From the NCBI RefSeq assembly GCF_947499065.1, contig NZ_CANMMT010000004.1, forward strand, positions 1-64,000: a stretch of 64,000 nt of DNA, given 5' to 3'. This DNA is from an uncultured Tenacibaculum sp. GTDB lineage: Bacteria > Bacteroidota > Bacteroidia > Flavobacteriales > Flavobacteriaceae. The translations under genes were made by a program, and so were the position numbers. The notes beneath the pieces are model-generated. The model was not told the DNA's origin, did no database searches, and saw only the letters and a list, made by a program, of their open reading frames with translations. The first letter of the stretch is position 1. Every line of letters begins with the position of its first letter. Shown here in pieces: positions 18,469 through 26,726 of this stretch.

Positions 18469-18617
18469 GTGTTTTATAAGAGTCTAAACTTAATTGTAAG
18501 TTGTTTTATTAGTTGTAATTCCTAGTGGATTATAATATGTTATAACGGTCTTATTTATGAGTAGTTTAATGGTTAAGTAATTATTTATAACCATTACTGT
18601 AAAACATTTTTATTTAA

Positions 18618-19358
18618 TTATAACTTATATTGTAAGAGGTAAAGTTCTTCTTTTGCAGAATCCAAATTCATATCAACACTAAACTCATTGTTTTGAGTTT
18701 CTCTAATTATTGCACCAGATATATGAAGAAGATTAATACTATTTTTAGTTTCTCTTATTCTAAAACCATAAGGTCTAAATTCTTTTATTTCTCCTAATTG
18801 CAACTCAATTTTTTTGATGTTAGTTATGAGCTCATTTTTATCAAATTCAAATAATTCTGTATTGAGTATAGACTTTAGAGTTTCGTAATCTTTATTAGTT
18901 AATAAATTTATAGTATGATTTGTTAATTTCATTCTGTTATTTACTAATTCAAGAGTTGCTACAGAATATGGAAAAGTCTTTTTTGTTCCATCTTCGAAAA
19001 TTATCGTAGAATGAATTTCATCATAATTGTTTTTCTCTTTTTTTAAATTTCTGTAAAAAAGATAGGCAATATTTGAAGCTGGCATTTCTATTCTATTAAA
19101 ATTTTTCTCTAAAACTTCACTTTTACTTATTTCAAGTTCAAAATACTTTTTCTTTCCATTTTTTGTTGAAATTGAAGTTCCGATTGAATATTTACATTGT
19201 CCACCATAAAAGTCTAGAATTTCTTTAACTCCAGCATCTTCATTATCGGTTATACTTATGAAGTTTGAGAGTAGTCCAGTTTTTTGTTCACCTTTACGTT
19301 TATTTGCACAGGATGTAATTAAAAATGTACAAATCAATAAGCTTAAAATTTGTTTCAT
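18618..19358 (-). CDS. Lipoprotein of unknown function (246 aa)
   Basis: Lipobox LITSC places the lipidated Cys at residue 17 (MKQILSLLICTFLITSCANK). The mature protein is mixed alpha/beta with a central IIFEDGTKKTFPYSVATLEL and a C-terminal FRIRETKNSINLLHISGAII. I do not recognise a family. It is transcribed away from the ABC-F gene, with a 261-nt intergenic region that must hold both promoters. Confidence 0.7.
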   Translation of the reverse strand: MKQILSLLICTFLITSCANKRKGEQKTGLLSNFISITDNEDAGVKEILDFYGGQCKYSIGTSISTKNGKKKYFELEISKSEVLEKNFNRIEMPASNIAYLFYRNLKKEKNNYDEIHSTIIFEDGTKKTFPYSVATLELVNNRMKLTNHTINLLTNKDYETLKSILNTELFEFDKNELITNIKKIELQLGEIKEFRPYGFRIRETKNSINLLHISGAIIRETQNNEFSVDMNLDSAKEELYLLQYKL

Positions 19359-19619
19359 TTGTTTATTTTAAATATAGTGTAACTTGTTTATAGTTAATAT
19401 TTTATTTCTGTTTGTGTGCTTTATAGTTTGACTAGATATACGAAACTTTTATATGTTTTTAGTCAGCCTACTTTATAATTAGCTAAGGCAAAATGTAGAA
19501 AAGAATAAACGCTGCGCAATTTTCTTTCAAATATAAGAAAATAGAAGATACATCAATTGTAAAAAATTTAATACGATGTACATAGATTTTGCTAATTTCG
19601 CGATTCAAAATTTAGTATT

Positions 19620-21251
19620 ATGATTACGGTAGATCAATTAACGGTAGAATTTAGCGGGAGAACATTATTTAAAGATGTTTCTTTTGTTATCAATGAGAAT
19701 GATAAAATAGCCTTAATGGGTAAAAATGGAGCAGGGAAGTCTACCATGATGAAGATTATTGCTGGAGTTTCAAAAGCCACTAAAGGAGGTGTTAGAACTC
19801 CAAAAGATACCGTAATAGCTTATTTACCACAGCATTTATTAATGGAAGATAATTGCACGGTAAAAGAGGAAGCATCTAAGGCTTTTGAAGGAATATTTGC
19901 CATGAAAGCAGAGATGGAATCTTTAAATAAGCAATTAGAAACTCGTACCGATTATGAGTCTGAAGAATACATGAAAATTATAGAACGTGTATCGGACTTA
20001 GGAGAAACATATTATGCTTTAGAAGAAATAAATTACGAAGCTGAAGTAGAAAAAGCTTTAAAAGGACTAGGGTTTAAACAAGAAGATTTTAATCGTTTAA
20101 CTTCAGAGTTTAGTGGAGGTTGGCGTATGCGTATTGAATTAGCAAAAATCTTATTACAAAAACCCGACTTAATTCTGTTAGATGAGCCTACAAACCACGT
20201 AGATATAGAATCGGTAATTTGGTTAGAAAACTTTTTATTAAACAAAGCTAAAGCCGTAGTTGTTATATCGCACGATAAAGCTTTTATTGATAATATAACT
20301 AATAGAACTATTGAGGTAACTATGGGAACTATTCATGATTACAAAGCGAATTATTCTCATTATTTAGAGTTACGAAAGGAGCGAAGAGCACATCAATTAA
20401 AAGCATATCAAGAACAACAAAAGTTTATTGCAGATACCAAAGCATTTATTGAGCGTTTTAAAGGAACTTACTCAAAAACAAATCAAGTAGCTTCTAGAGA
20501 ACGTATGTTAGAAAAGTTAGACATTGTAGAAATTGATGAGGTAGATACATCTTCATTAAAATTACGCTTTCCACCATCACCACGTTCTGGAGATTATCCT
20601 GTAAAAGTAGAAGGCTTAACTAAAGAATATGGAGATTTAACCGTATTTAAAGATGCAAGTTTTTCAATAGGGAGAGGAGAAAAAGTTTCGTTTGTAGGAA
20701 GAAATGGAGAAGGGAAATCGACTATGATAAAAGCTATCATGGGAGAAATAGATTTTGAAGGAGAAGCTGGATTAGGACACAATGCTAAAGTGGGCTACTT
20801 TGCACAAAATCAAGCATCTTTATTAGATCCAGAACTAACTATCTTTCAAACAGTAGATGAGGTAGCGGAAGGTGATGTGCGAACTCAAATCAAAAATATC
20901 TTAGGACGATTTATGTTCTCAGGCGATGATATTGATAAGAAAGTAAAAGTATTATCGGGAGGAGAAAAAACACGTTTGGCAATGGTGAAGTTATTATTAG
21001 AACCAGTAAACGTACTAATATTAGATGAGCCAACAAATCACTTAGATTTACGCTCTAAAGATGTGATTAAGGAAGCATTGTTGCATTTCGACGGAACTTT
21101 GATATTGGTGTCTCACGATCGTGATTTCTTACAAGGATTGTCGCAAAAAGTATTTGAGTTTAAAGATAAACGTGTAATAGAGCATTTTGAAACAATAGAT
21201 GCTTTCTTAGAACGAAATAATATCAAAGCTTTAAAAGAGATAGACTTATAG
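19620..21251 (+). CDS. ABC-F family ATPase (YbiT/EttA-like)
   Basis: A soluble twin-ATPase of 543 aa without membrane segments. Domain 1 has Walker A GKNGAGKST (near 35-43), signature FSGGWRMRIELAKILL and Walker B LILLDEPTNHVD; domain 2 has GRNGEGKST (near 360), LSGGEKTRLAMVKLLL and VLILDEPTNHLD. The linker between them is charged (ELRKERRAHQLKAYQEQQKF). ABC-F proteins act on ribosomes, for instance EttA on the first peptide bond and some in antibiotic resistance. No resistance-type long linker is evident, so a housekeeping role is favoured. Confidence 0.92.
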   Translation: MITVDQLTVEFSGRTLFKDVSFVINENDKIALMGKNGAGKSTMMKIIAGVSKATKGGVRTPKDTVIAYLPQHLLMEDNCTVKEEASKAFEGIFAMKAEMESLNKQLETRTDYESEEYMKIIERVSDLGETYYALEEINYEAEVEKALKGLGFKQEDFNRLTSEFSGGWRMRIELAKILLQKPDLILLDEPTNHVDIESVIWLENFLLNKAKAVVVISHDKAFIDNITNRTIEVTMGTIHDYKANYSHYLELRKERRAHQLKAYQEQQKFIADTKAFIERFKGTYSKTNQVASRERMLEKLDIVEIDEVDTSSLKLRFPPSPRSGDYPVKVEGLTKEYGDLTVFKDASFSIGRGEKVSFVGRNGEGKSTMIKAIMGEIDFEGEAGLGHNAKVGYFAQNQASLLDPELTIFQTVDEVAEGDVRTQIKNILGRFMFSGDDIDKKVKVLSGGEKTRLAMVKLLLEPVNVLILDEPTNHLDLRSKDVIKEALLHFDGTLILVSHDRDFLQGLSQKVFEFKDKRVIEHFETIDAFLERNNIKALKEIDL

Positions 21252-21270
21252 AAAAGAAATTTATTAGAAA

Positions 21271-22476
21271 TTATTCAGAGAATTTTTCAGCTAAAAGATT
21301 CCATAATTCAAGATAACCGTTGTCATAACCTAAAGTCCAAATACCAACACCAGCTAGTTGCTGCTCTTTAATCCAATCGTATTTTAAAGCTAAAGACTTA
21401 GGGTTTTCAAACCATAATTGTCGGTAGGCATTGTGTTCTTTAAAACTGAGGTAAGTACTAGCGCTTTCTTTGTTAAATTGTACAGGGATTTTTAAAGAGT
21501 CGATATAAATTCTTTTAATAGTACTGTAGGTTGGACTCGATTTGTATTTAATTACTTTAGAAGGTACATTTTCTGATTTTGTATACCATTCAGCACCATA
21601 ATAGGGGAGTCCGACAATAAGTTTAGAAGGAGATACTCCTTTTTTTAGGTAATATTTAATGGAATGTTCTAACCCATTTCCAAATTCGGAGCTATTTTTT
21701 AGTGGACTAATCGGACCTGCTTTGGAACTAAAGTTTCCATAATAGTCGTACCCCATTAGTGTATAAAAATCAACAGAAACGTTTATTTTTTTAATATCAA
21801 AAATATAGTGCCAGTCATTAGCATAGAGGCACAAGGTGATTAGATAATTAGGATTGGCTTCTTTTAGTTTTTTAGAAATACGATTCACAAAAGAGGAAAA
21901 AAGTTGTTTGTCTTTTTTAGCAATACCTTCAAAGTCAATATTAATACCATCCGCTTTTCTGTAATCTAAAAGTGTAACTAGATTGTCAATTAATTTTTCT
22001 TGAGCTTTGGTATTACTTAAAAATGTAGCGTTGTTACTACTTCCAAAATTAGAGACCGATAAAAATACTTTGCAATTGTGAGCTTTAGCGCTGTCTATAA
22101 TAGCAGTGGTTTTCCAGTTGCCTATATTTTTAGGAGCTCCTGTTGTGGGGTTTACCTTATAAGAAAAATAAGAAAGTGCCCAAAGTAAGTCGAAATTATA
22201 ATTCTTATAAACTGTGCCGTTAGAATAGAGATACCAACCTAATGTTTTGTATTTCGAATTTCGTTTTACTTTTTTATGTTGAATCACTTTAGGAGAAGTT
22301 GCATTTACACTATCCCATTGTTCTTCGCTTAAATTACTGTCTAGTTTTGAAAGAAGTGCAGTTCTAGAACTTTTAAAAGGTGGTGAATCTTTTTTAGAAT
22401 TACAACTATATAACAAACTCAAGAGTAGAGAGCTGTAAATAATAGTTTTAGTTAAAGAGAGTTTAGTTAGTACCAC
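21271..22476 (-). CDS. Glycoside hydrolase family 18-like lipoprotein
   Basis: The GH18 barrel is shown by ADGINIDFEGIAKKDKQLF (DxxDxE-like: DFEG, Glu near 185), FYTLMGYDYYG, and GVGIWTLGYDNG. Substrate could be chitin or peptidoglycan fragments, or a YaaH-like role. The start is best placed at the GTG at 22476 (401 aa), which gives a lipoprotein signal VVLTKLSLTKTIIYSSLLLS followed by LLYSC. It overlaps the end of the MtfA-like gene by 14 nt, so the two are coupled. The ATG at 22536 would prepend an unlikely tail and overlap 74 nt. Confidence 0.84.
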   Translation of the reverse strand: MVLTKLSLTKTIIYSSLLLSLLYSCNSKKDSPPFKSSRTALLSKLDSNLSEEQWDSVNATSPKVIQHKKVKRNSKYKTLGWYLYSNGTVYKNYNFDLLWALSYFSYKVNPTTGAPKNIGNWKTTAIIDSAKAHNCKVFLSVSNFGSSNNATFLSNTKAQEKLIDNLVTLLDYRKADGINIDFEGIAKKDKQLFSSFVNRISKKLKEANPNYLITLCLYANDWHYIFDIKKINVSVDFYTLMGYDYYGNFSSKAGPISPLKNSSEFGNGLEHSIKYYLKKGVSPSKLIVGLPYYGAEWYTKSENVPSKVIKYKSSPTYSTIKRIYIDSLKIPVQFNKESASTYLSFKEHNAYRQLWFENPKSLALKYDWIKEQQLAGVGIWTLGYDNGYLELWNLLAEKFSE

Positions 22477-23344
22477 AACATTTTTTGTATTTAAGACCAC
22501 TGTCACATAAACAAGGATCATTTCTAGAAATATCAATACGTTTAAAATGAAGATTCATATCGTCCATGTCTTGTTTAAATATTTTTTCAAGCAAAGCATA
22601 TAACTCCGGATGTTTTCTGGCTAATAGCTTAGGTCTTTCAAAAAAATACTCACTAGCAACAGAAAAAAATTCAGCCTTATTGGTTCCACCGTATGGATTT
22701 ATGTCTGAATCTTCATTATAAATTTCGTCAATTTTTTTATTAATTAAATCAATCCAGGGTATAGTATATTGTTTTTCTAATAATACATGAGGTACACCAT
22801 CAATATTTCCATCTAGTTTGTCTATTAAATGCACAAACTCATGAATGGCAGTATTCTTTTTATCAGATTCATTGGTAAAACCTAAATGTAAGGCAGGTTT
22901 AGATAATATCATTTTGCCTTCCATGTAGCCATTTCCTACCATACCTAAAATTCTACGGTTTTCGCCCTCAGTTTCAAAATGCTGATTAAACATATCTGGG
23001 TATAAGATAACTTCAGAAATGTTTGGGTATTTCCAATTAGGGAAATTGAAAATAGGAATCACAGCACTAGCACCTATAAGAAGTTTGTCGGTAATAGTAA
23101 CCGTTGTATCTACACCAATAATTTTACAGTTTAAAATAAATTCATGGACTTTGAATTCGAACAATTCTTTCTCTTCGGATGTTAGGGCGTTATAAAAAGT
23201 TACTTTTTGAGTTAAAATAATTGACCATTTTTTAGGGAAAGCAGAAGCAGGTTGTTTCCATTTATTTGTTTCTGATTTAGTTTTACCGGTATTTCTAATA
23301 AGGATAAAAGCAATGATGAGTATAAAAAATAGAAAGAAAATCAT
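22463..23344 (-). CDS. MtfA-like M90 metallopeptidase fused to a SEC-C zinc motif
   Basis: An N-terminal membrane helix (IFFLFFILIIAFILIRN) anchors a zincin domain with the M90 motif NTAIHEFVHLIDKLDG (His near 184 and 188), and the glutamate region EFFSVASEYFFERPKLL. MtfA in E. coli is a zinc peptidase linked to the Mlc regulator. The last 20 residues, NDPCLCDSGLKYKKCCG, are a complete SEC-C zinc-binding motif (CxC...CC), not part of E. coli MtfA. It is followed, with overlap, by the GH18 lipoprotein. Confidence 0.86.
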   Translation of the reverse strand: MIFFLFFILIIAFILIRNTGKTKSETNKWKQPASAFPKKWSIILTQKVTFYNALTSEEKELFEFKVHEFILNCKIIGVDTTVTITDKLLIGASAVIPIFNFPNWKYPNISEVILYPDMFNQHFETEGENRRILGMVGNGYMEGKMILSKPALHLGFTNESDKKNTAIHEFVHLIDKLDGNIDGVPHVLLEKQYTIPWIDLINKKIDEIYNEDSDINPYGGTNKAEFFSVASEYFFERPKLLARKHPELYALLEKIFKQDMDDMNLHFKRIDISRNDPCLCDSGLKYKKCCGTN

Positions 23345-23653
23345 TTTAAAAGAATAGCAGTTTTTTAATTAGAGGCTAAAAATAGTAATAATGAGATTAT
23401 TTCATGTGTAAAAGTCTTCTCATTATCGATACATAAATTAACTTCATCTAATTTTTCTTAAAAAACTGATTTCTAGAAGTAATTTTATGATTAATAATTG
23501 AAAGTTTAAGTTTTCATTGTTAATTTTTGGTTATAGTTTAAGGAAAAGAAGTATCTGAAAAGTATACTTCTTTTCTCATATATGATGGTTTCTTATTAAA
23601 GAATTAGTTAGTTTATGTATATTTAATAAGGTTTAAACTATTAAAATTCAAGA
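23345..23653. other. Divergent intergenic region with two inverted repeats
   Basis: No gene was found in this 309-nt stretch. It has a 9-bp inverted repeat (ATAATGAGA at 23388-23396 with TCTCATTAT at 23418-23426) and a perfect 12-bp repeat GAAAAGAAGTAT / ATACTTCTTTTC at 23543-23554 and 23564-23575. The second has a short T run within its arm but lies upstream of any plus-strand gene's end, so it could be an operator for the Crp-like regulator or the end of an unseen small RNA. Confidence 0.4.
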
Positions 23654-24127
23654 ATGAAAACTATAGAAGTTAAGAAAGGAGATATTTTACAATATAAAGG
23701 AGATCTTGAAACTATGGTTTATGAAGTGGTATCAGGACTTTTAAGAAGTTATACTATAGATGAGAAGGGGAAAGAACATATTTTTATGTTTGCTCCGGAA
23801 GGGTGGATTATAGCAGATGCTGTTGAAAAAGGACAACCTAGTGATTTTTTTATTGAAGCTCTTGAAGATTCAGTAATTCAAGTAAGAGAAAAAGATTTTA
23901 GTCAAATTTCTCCAAACGCTCCAGCCATAGCCAAAAGAATGTTGGTACTTCAAAGAAGAATAATTATGCTAATGAGTTATTCTGGTTTACAACGTTACGA
24001 ACATTTTATAGAAACATACCCTAATTTAACCCAAAGAGTGCCTCAAAGAATGATTGCTTCTTATTTAGGGATTACTCCAGAAGCGCTAAGTAAAGCTAAA
24101 GGAGACAAAATAAGAGCTTCGCGATAA
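23654..24127 (+). CDS. Compact Crp/Fnr-family regulator
   Basis: 157 aa, short for the family (about 190). The cNMP-like beta-barrel starts immediately (IEVKKGDILQYKGDLETMVYEV) without the usual N-terminal helix, followed by the dimer helix and a helix-turn-helix ending YLGITPEALSKAKGDK. The recognition helix thus has E-A-L-S-K rather than E-x-x-S-R. An in-frame TAA lies three codons upstream of the ATG, so the start cannot be earlier. The DUF1330 gene follows with its own -7 element and may be a target. Confidence 0.8.
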   Translation: MKTIEVKKGDILQYKGDLETMVYEVVSGLLRSYTIDEKGKEHIFMFAPEGWIIADAVEKGQPSDFFIEALEDSVIQVREKDFSQISPNAPAIAKRMLVLQRRIIMLMSYSGLQRYEHFIETYPNLTQRVPQRMIASYLGITPEALSKAKGDKIRASR

Positions 24128-24172
24128 TTTGAATTCTTAATATTTATTAATGCACACCAATTGTTGACAAAA

Positions 24173-24180
24173 TACATTTG
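24173..24180 (+). promoter_or_regulatory. -7 promoter element of the DUF1330 gene
   Basis: TACATTTG matches TAnnTTTG exactly, 30 nt before ATG 24210. It is enclosed by a short inverted repeat ACAAA-N5-TTTGT. The position fixes the start of the next gene at 24210 instead of the in-frame codon at 24180. Confidence 0.55.
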
Positions 24181-24209
24181 TGACAGTATTAATCATTAAA
24201 ATAAATATT

Positions 24210-24503
24210 ATGAAAGCATACATGTTAGCATTTGTACGTGTAAACGATTTAGAAACCTTTAATAAAGAGTATATAGAAAACGCAGTGCCTATTGTGCAAC
24301 GTCATGGAGGAGTAACGGTAGCAGTAGATGAAAATCCATTGACTATTGAAGGAACAGTTCCTGAAGGGCGTGTTGTAATTGTAGAGTTTCCAACAAAGAC
24401 AGCAGCAGAAGCTTTTTATAATGATCCAGAGTATCAAGCAATAAAAGCCTGGCGTCAAAAAGTAAGTCAAAGTGATTCGATTATTTTAGAAAAAGGATTC
24501 TAA
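24210..24503 (+). CDS. DUF1330-family protein
   Basis: 97 aa, a ferredoxin-like dimeric alpha/beta barrel: MKAYMLAFVRVNDLETFNKE, the His in VQRHGGVTVAVDENP, and VIVEFPTKTAAEAFYNDPEY match DUF1330. The biochemical role is unknown. The start at 24210 is fixed by the promoter element 30 nt upstream. Confidence 0.87.
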   Translation: MKAYMLAFVRVNDLETFNKEYIENAVPIVQRHGGVTVAVDENPLTIEGTVPEGRVVIVEFPTKTAAEAFYNDPEYQAIKAWRQKVSQSDSIILEKGF

Positions 24504-24589
24504 GTTTTCCTCATATTAGGATTACAAGAAGTAAATCGGTATTCCTTTATTACTAAGGAAAATATAATGTGTAGAAAACATTATAAAAA

Positions 24590-24625
24590 AATAAAAGCTT
24601 ACACATTGTAAGCTTTTATTTTAAT
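24590..24625 (+). terminator. Terminator of the DUF1330 gene
   Basis: A perfect 14-bp stem AATAAAAGCTTACA / TGTAAGCTTTTATT (24590-24603 with 24607-24620). It lies 87 nt after the stop; a shortened copy of this hairpin recurs at 24923 as part of the duplicated tRNA unit. Confidence 0.75.
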
Positions 24626-24640
24626 TCCCCTAAAAATAAT

Positions 24641-24666
24641 AAAACCGAAGCAGTTACTTCGGTTTT
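24641..24666 (-). terminator. Terminator of tRNA-Ser copy A
   Basis: Stem AAAACCGAAG / CTTCGGTTTT (24641-24650 with 24657-24666), located directly at the 3' side of the minus-strand tRNA. Confidence 0.85.
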
Positions 24667-24667
24667 G

Positions 24668-24752
24668 CGGAGAAAGAGGGATTCGAACCCCCGGTCCTGT
24701 TACAGACAACGGTTTTCAAGACCGCCGCATTCGACCACTCTGCCATTTCTCC
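24668..24752 (-). tRNA. tRNA-Ser (UGA), copy A
   Basis: An 85-nt class II tRNA with long variable arm. The acceptor stem GGAGAAA pairs with TTTCTCC, the anticodon loop CTTGAAA has anticodon TGA (24716-24718 on the plus strand as TCA), and the T arm is GGGGGTTCGAATCCC. CCA is not encoded. It is identical to copy B. Confidence 0.96.
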
Positions 24753-24786
24753 AGACCTGCTATCAAGTATTTCCTGATTGCGGGTG

Positions 24787-24794
24787 CAAATATA
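24787..24794 (-). promoter_or_regulatory. -7 element of tRNA-Ser copy A
   Basis: On the minus strand TATATTTG followed by CACCCGC, an exact TAnnTTTG, 34 nt before the tRNA. A TTG lies 23 nt upstream of it. Confidence 0.7.
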
Positions 24795-24922
24795 GTATAT
24801 TTTATCTAAATGAACTACAACTTTTTTCTTTTATTATAAATCTTTTTTTATTGGAAAATATTTTATGTGTATTCTAATTGAATATAAGGGAGTATTTAAA
24901 AGAAGAAACTTGTATAAATAGA

Positions 24923-24948
24923 AAAAAGCTTACGTTGTAAGCTTTTTC
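24923..24948 (+). repeat. Hairpin duplicated with the tRNA unit
   Basis: AAAAAGCTTAC / GTAAGCTTTTT (24923-24933 with 24937-24947) and the following TAATCCCCTAAAAA repeat the terminator and spacer at 24590-24637. No gene ends upstream, so this hairpin has no evident transcript to end and appears to be a by-product of duplication. Confidence 0.7.
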
Positions 24949-24963
24949 TTTAATCCCCTAAAA

Positions 24964-24989
24964 AAAACCGAAGCTATTGCTTCGGTTTT
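24964..24989 (-). terminator. Terminator of tRNA-Ser copy B
   Basis: Stem AAAACCGAAG / CTTCGGTTTT (24964-24973 with 24980-24989), with a different loop from copy A. Confidence 0.85.
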
Positions 24990-24990
24990 G

Positions 24991-25075
24991 CGGAGAAAGA
25001 GGGATTCGAACCCCCGGTCCTGTTACAGACAACGGTTTTCAAGACCGCCGCATTCGACCACTCTGCCATTTCTCC
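24991..25075 (-). tRNA. tRNA-Ser (UGA), copy B
   Basis: 85 nt, same sequence as copy A, including anticodon TGA and long variable arm. The duplicated unit also includes the terminator, leader and promoter. Confidence 0.96.
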
Positions 25076-25111
25076 TGACTAGCACTCAAGATATTTCCTT
25101 GATTGCGGGTG

Positions 25112-25119
25112 CAAATATA
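25112..25119 (-). promoter_or_regulatory. -7 element of tRNA-Ser copy B
   Basis: TATATTTG followed by CACCCGC on the minus strand, as in copy A. No TTG is evident at the usual distance. Confidence 0.65.
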
Positions 25120-25340
25120 GTATCTTTTTTTAGTTTTGAAAAAGAAATAGACAGATTTTTTAATGAAAAGTAAGCGTTTTTTAAATGTGTAATCGTAAGT
25201 TTTTTACTATCAGTAAGTTTGGTGCTGTAATTTTTTTTACTTTTTTTAAAAATTGAGTTTTCATTAGGTTGAAAAAGAAAAAATAAGTCATCAAAAATCT
25301 TTTTTACAGCCATATTATTTGAATAATAATGGTTTTTTCA

Positions 25341-25373
25341 TTGCAATTATTCAGGGTAAATAATTTACTTTCG
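25341..25373 (+). promoter_or_regulatory. Probable aroC promoter
   Basis: TTG (25341-25343), a 22-nt spacer and TACTTTCG (25366-25373), one mismatch from TAnnTTTG. It gives an mRNA leader of about 12 nt before the ATG. Confidence 0.45.
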
Positions 25374-25391
25374 TCTTAAAATAAAGAAAAC

Positions 25392-26453
25392 ATGTTTAAT
25401 TCATTTGGAAATATTTTAAAAGTAACCACATTTGGTGAATCACATGGTACTGCAATAGGAGGAGTTATTGATGGTTTTCCTGCAGGTATGGAAGTAGATT
25501 TAGAGGCTGTTCAATATGAATTAGACCGACGTAAACCGGGGCAGTCTAAAATTGTAACACAGCGTAAAGAACCAGATACTGTAGAGTTTTTATCAGGAAT
25601 ATTTGAAGGTAAAACAACTGGTGCCTCTATTGGTTTTGTAATTAAGAACACCAATCAGAAAAGTAAGGACTATAATCATAATACTAATGTGTATCGTCCA
25701 TCTCATGCCGATTATACCTATGATAAGAAATATGGTATAAGAGATCATAGAGGAGGAGGACGTACTTCTGCTCGTGAAACAGCCAATTGGGTTGTAGCGG
25801 GAGCCTTGGCTAAACAATTAATAAAGCACATTAATATCAACGCCTTTACATCTTCTGTAGGTGATATTTTTATGGTAAAGCCTTATCAAGATTTAGATTT
25901 TTCAAAAACAGAAAGCAATATAGTACGTTGTCCAGATGAAGCATCAGCAGAACAAATGATTGAAAAAATCAATCAAATAAGAAAAGCAGGTGATACCATA
26001 GGAGGTACAATTACTTGTGTGGCTCAAAATATGCCAGTTGGTTTAGGAGAGCCAATCTTTCATAAGTTACATGCAGAATTAGGAAAAGCGATGTTGTCTA
26101 TAAATGCAGTAAAAGGTTTTGAATTTGGAAGTGGTTTTTGTGGAGCTAAAATGCAAGGTTCAGAGCATAATGATATTTTTAATGAAGATGGAACAACGAG
26201 GACAAATCTTTCAGGAGGAGTGCAAGGAGGAATATCTAATGGAATGGATGTGTATTTTAGAGTAGCATTTAAACCTGTAGCTACCATTATGCAAAATCAA
26301 GAAACGATAAACTCAGAAGGAGAAGCCACTGAAATACATGGAAAGGGACGTCACGATCCTTGTGTAGTTCCAAGAGCTGTCCCTATTGTTGAAGCTTTAA
26401 CTGCTTTAGTATTAGCAGATTTTTGGTTGCTTGATAAAATGAGAAGAGTTTAA
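25392..26453 (+). CDS. aroC: Chorismate synthase
   Basis: It converts 5-enolpyruvylshikimate-3-phosphate to chorismate using reduced FMN, the last shikimate step. 353 aa is normal. Signatures: [21 protein letters not shown] at the N terminus, [16 protein letters not shown], the [20 protein letters not shown] segment, [15 protein letters not shown], and [18 protein letters not shown] near the C terminus. It appears monocistronic with promoter and terminator. Confidence 0.97.
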   Translation: MFNSFGNILKVTTFGESHGTAIGGVIDGFPAGMEVDLEAVQYELDRRKPGQSKIVTQRKEPDTVEFLSGIFEGKTTGASIGFVIKNTNQKSKDYNHNTNVYRPSHADYTYDKKYGIRDHRGGGRTSARETANWVVAGALAKQLIKHININAFTSSVGDIFMVKPYQDLDFSKTESNIVRCPDEASAEQMIEKINQIRKAGDTIGGTITCVAQNMPVGLGEPIFHKLHAELGKAMLSINAVKGFEFGSGFCGAKMQGSEHNDIFNEDGTTRTNLSGGVQGGISNGMDVYFRVAFKPVATIMQNQETINSEGEATEIHGKGRHDPCVVPRAVPIVEALTALVLADFWLLDKMRRV

Positions 26454-26484
26454 AAAAGCTTATGATATTTTAATAGATAAAAAG

Positions 26485-26526
26485 AACGATGAGAAATTTA
26501 GTTACTAATTTTCTCATCGTTTTTCT
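26485..26526 (+). terminator. Terminator of aroC
   Basis: A 12-bp stem AACGATGAGAAA / TTTCTCATCGTT (26485-26496 with 26510-26521) followed by a T run. Confidence 0.85.
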
Positions 26527-26726
26527 TTTATAAATATGGAGTTTTGAATATTGTTAATAAGCTATTCAAACATTAACATTTTCATGTTTCTTTTTCCTGT
26601 AATTTTATAAAGTCACTTCGAGTGATTCCGTTTTTCTATCGGAATTAGTTGTCGAGAAGTTTTCTAACGTGTTCTCGATAAAATCATTCTAAAGACATTT
26701 TTTATATAATTTTATTGAGACTAAAA

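Noticed and set aside
14033..18548. TATAACG motifs in three gaps of the accessory region (14033, 17930, 18541), resembling integron attC cores
   Set aside because: A 7-mer of this composition is expected many times by chance in an AT-rich window, CGTTATA also occurs elsewhere in it, and no attC-type hairpin or integrase is seen.
20033..20245. Antisense reading frame inside the ABC-F gene, and similar frames inside acnB, pdhC, leuB, aroC and others
   Set aside because: They are shadows of conserved genes on the other strand and show no signal or family resemblance.
24665..25173. Two reading frames beginning [20 protein letters not shown] on the plus strand
   Set aside because: They are antisense to the two tRNA-Ser genes; this is a well-known spurious translation.
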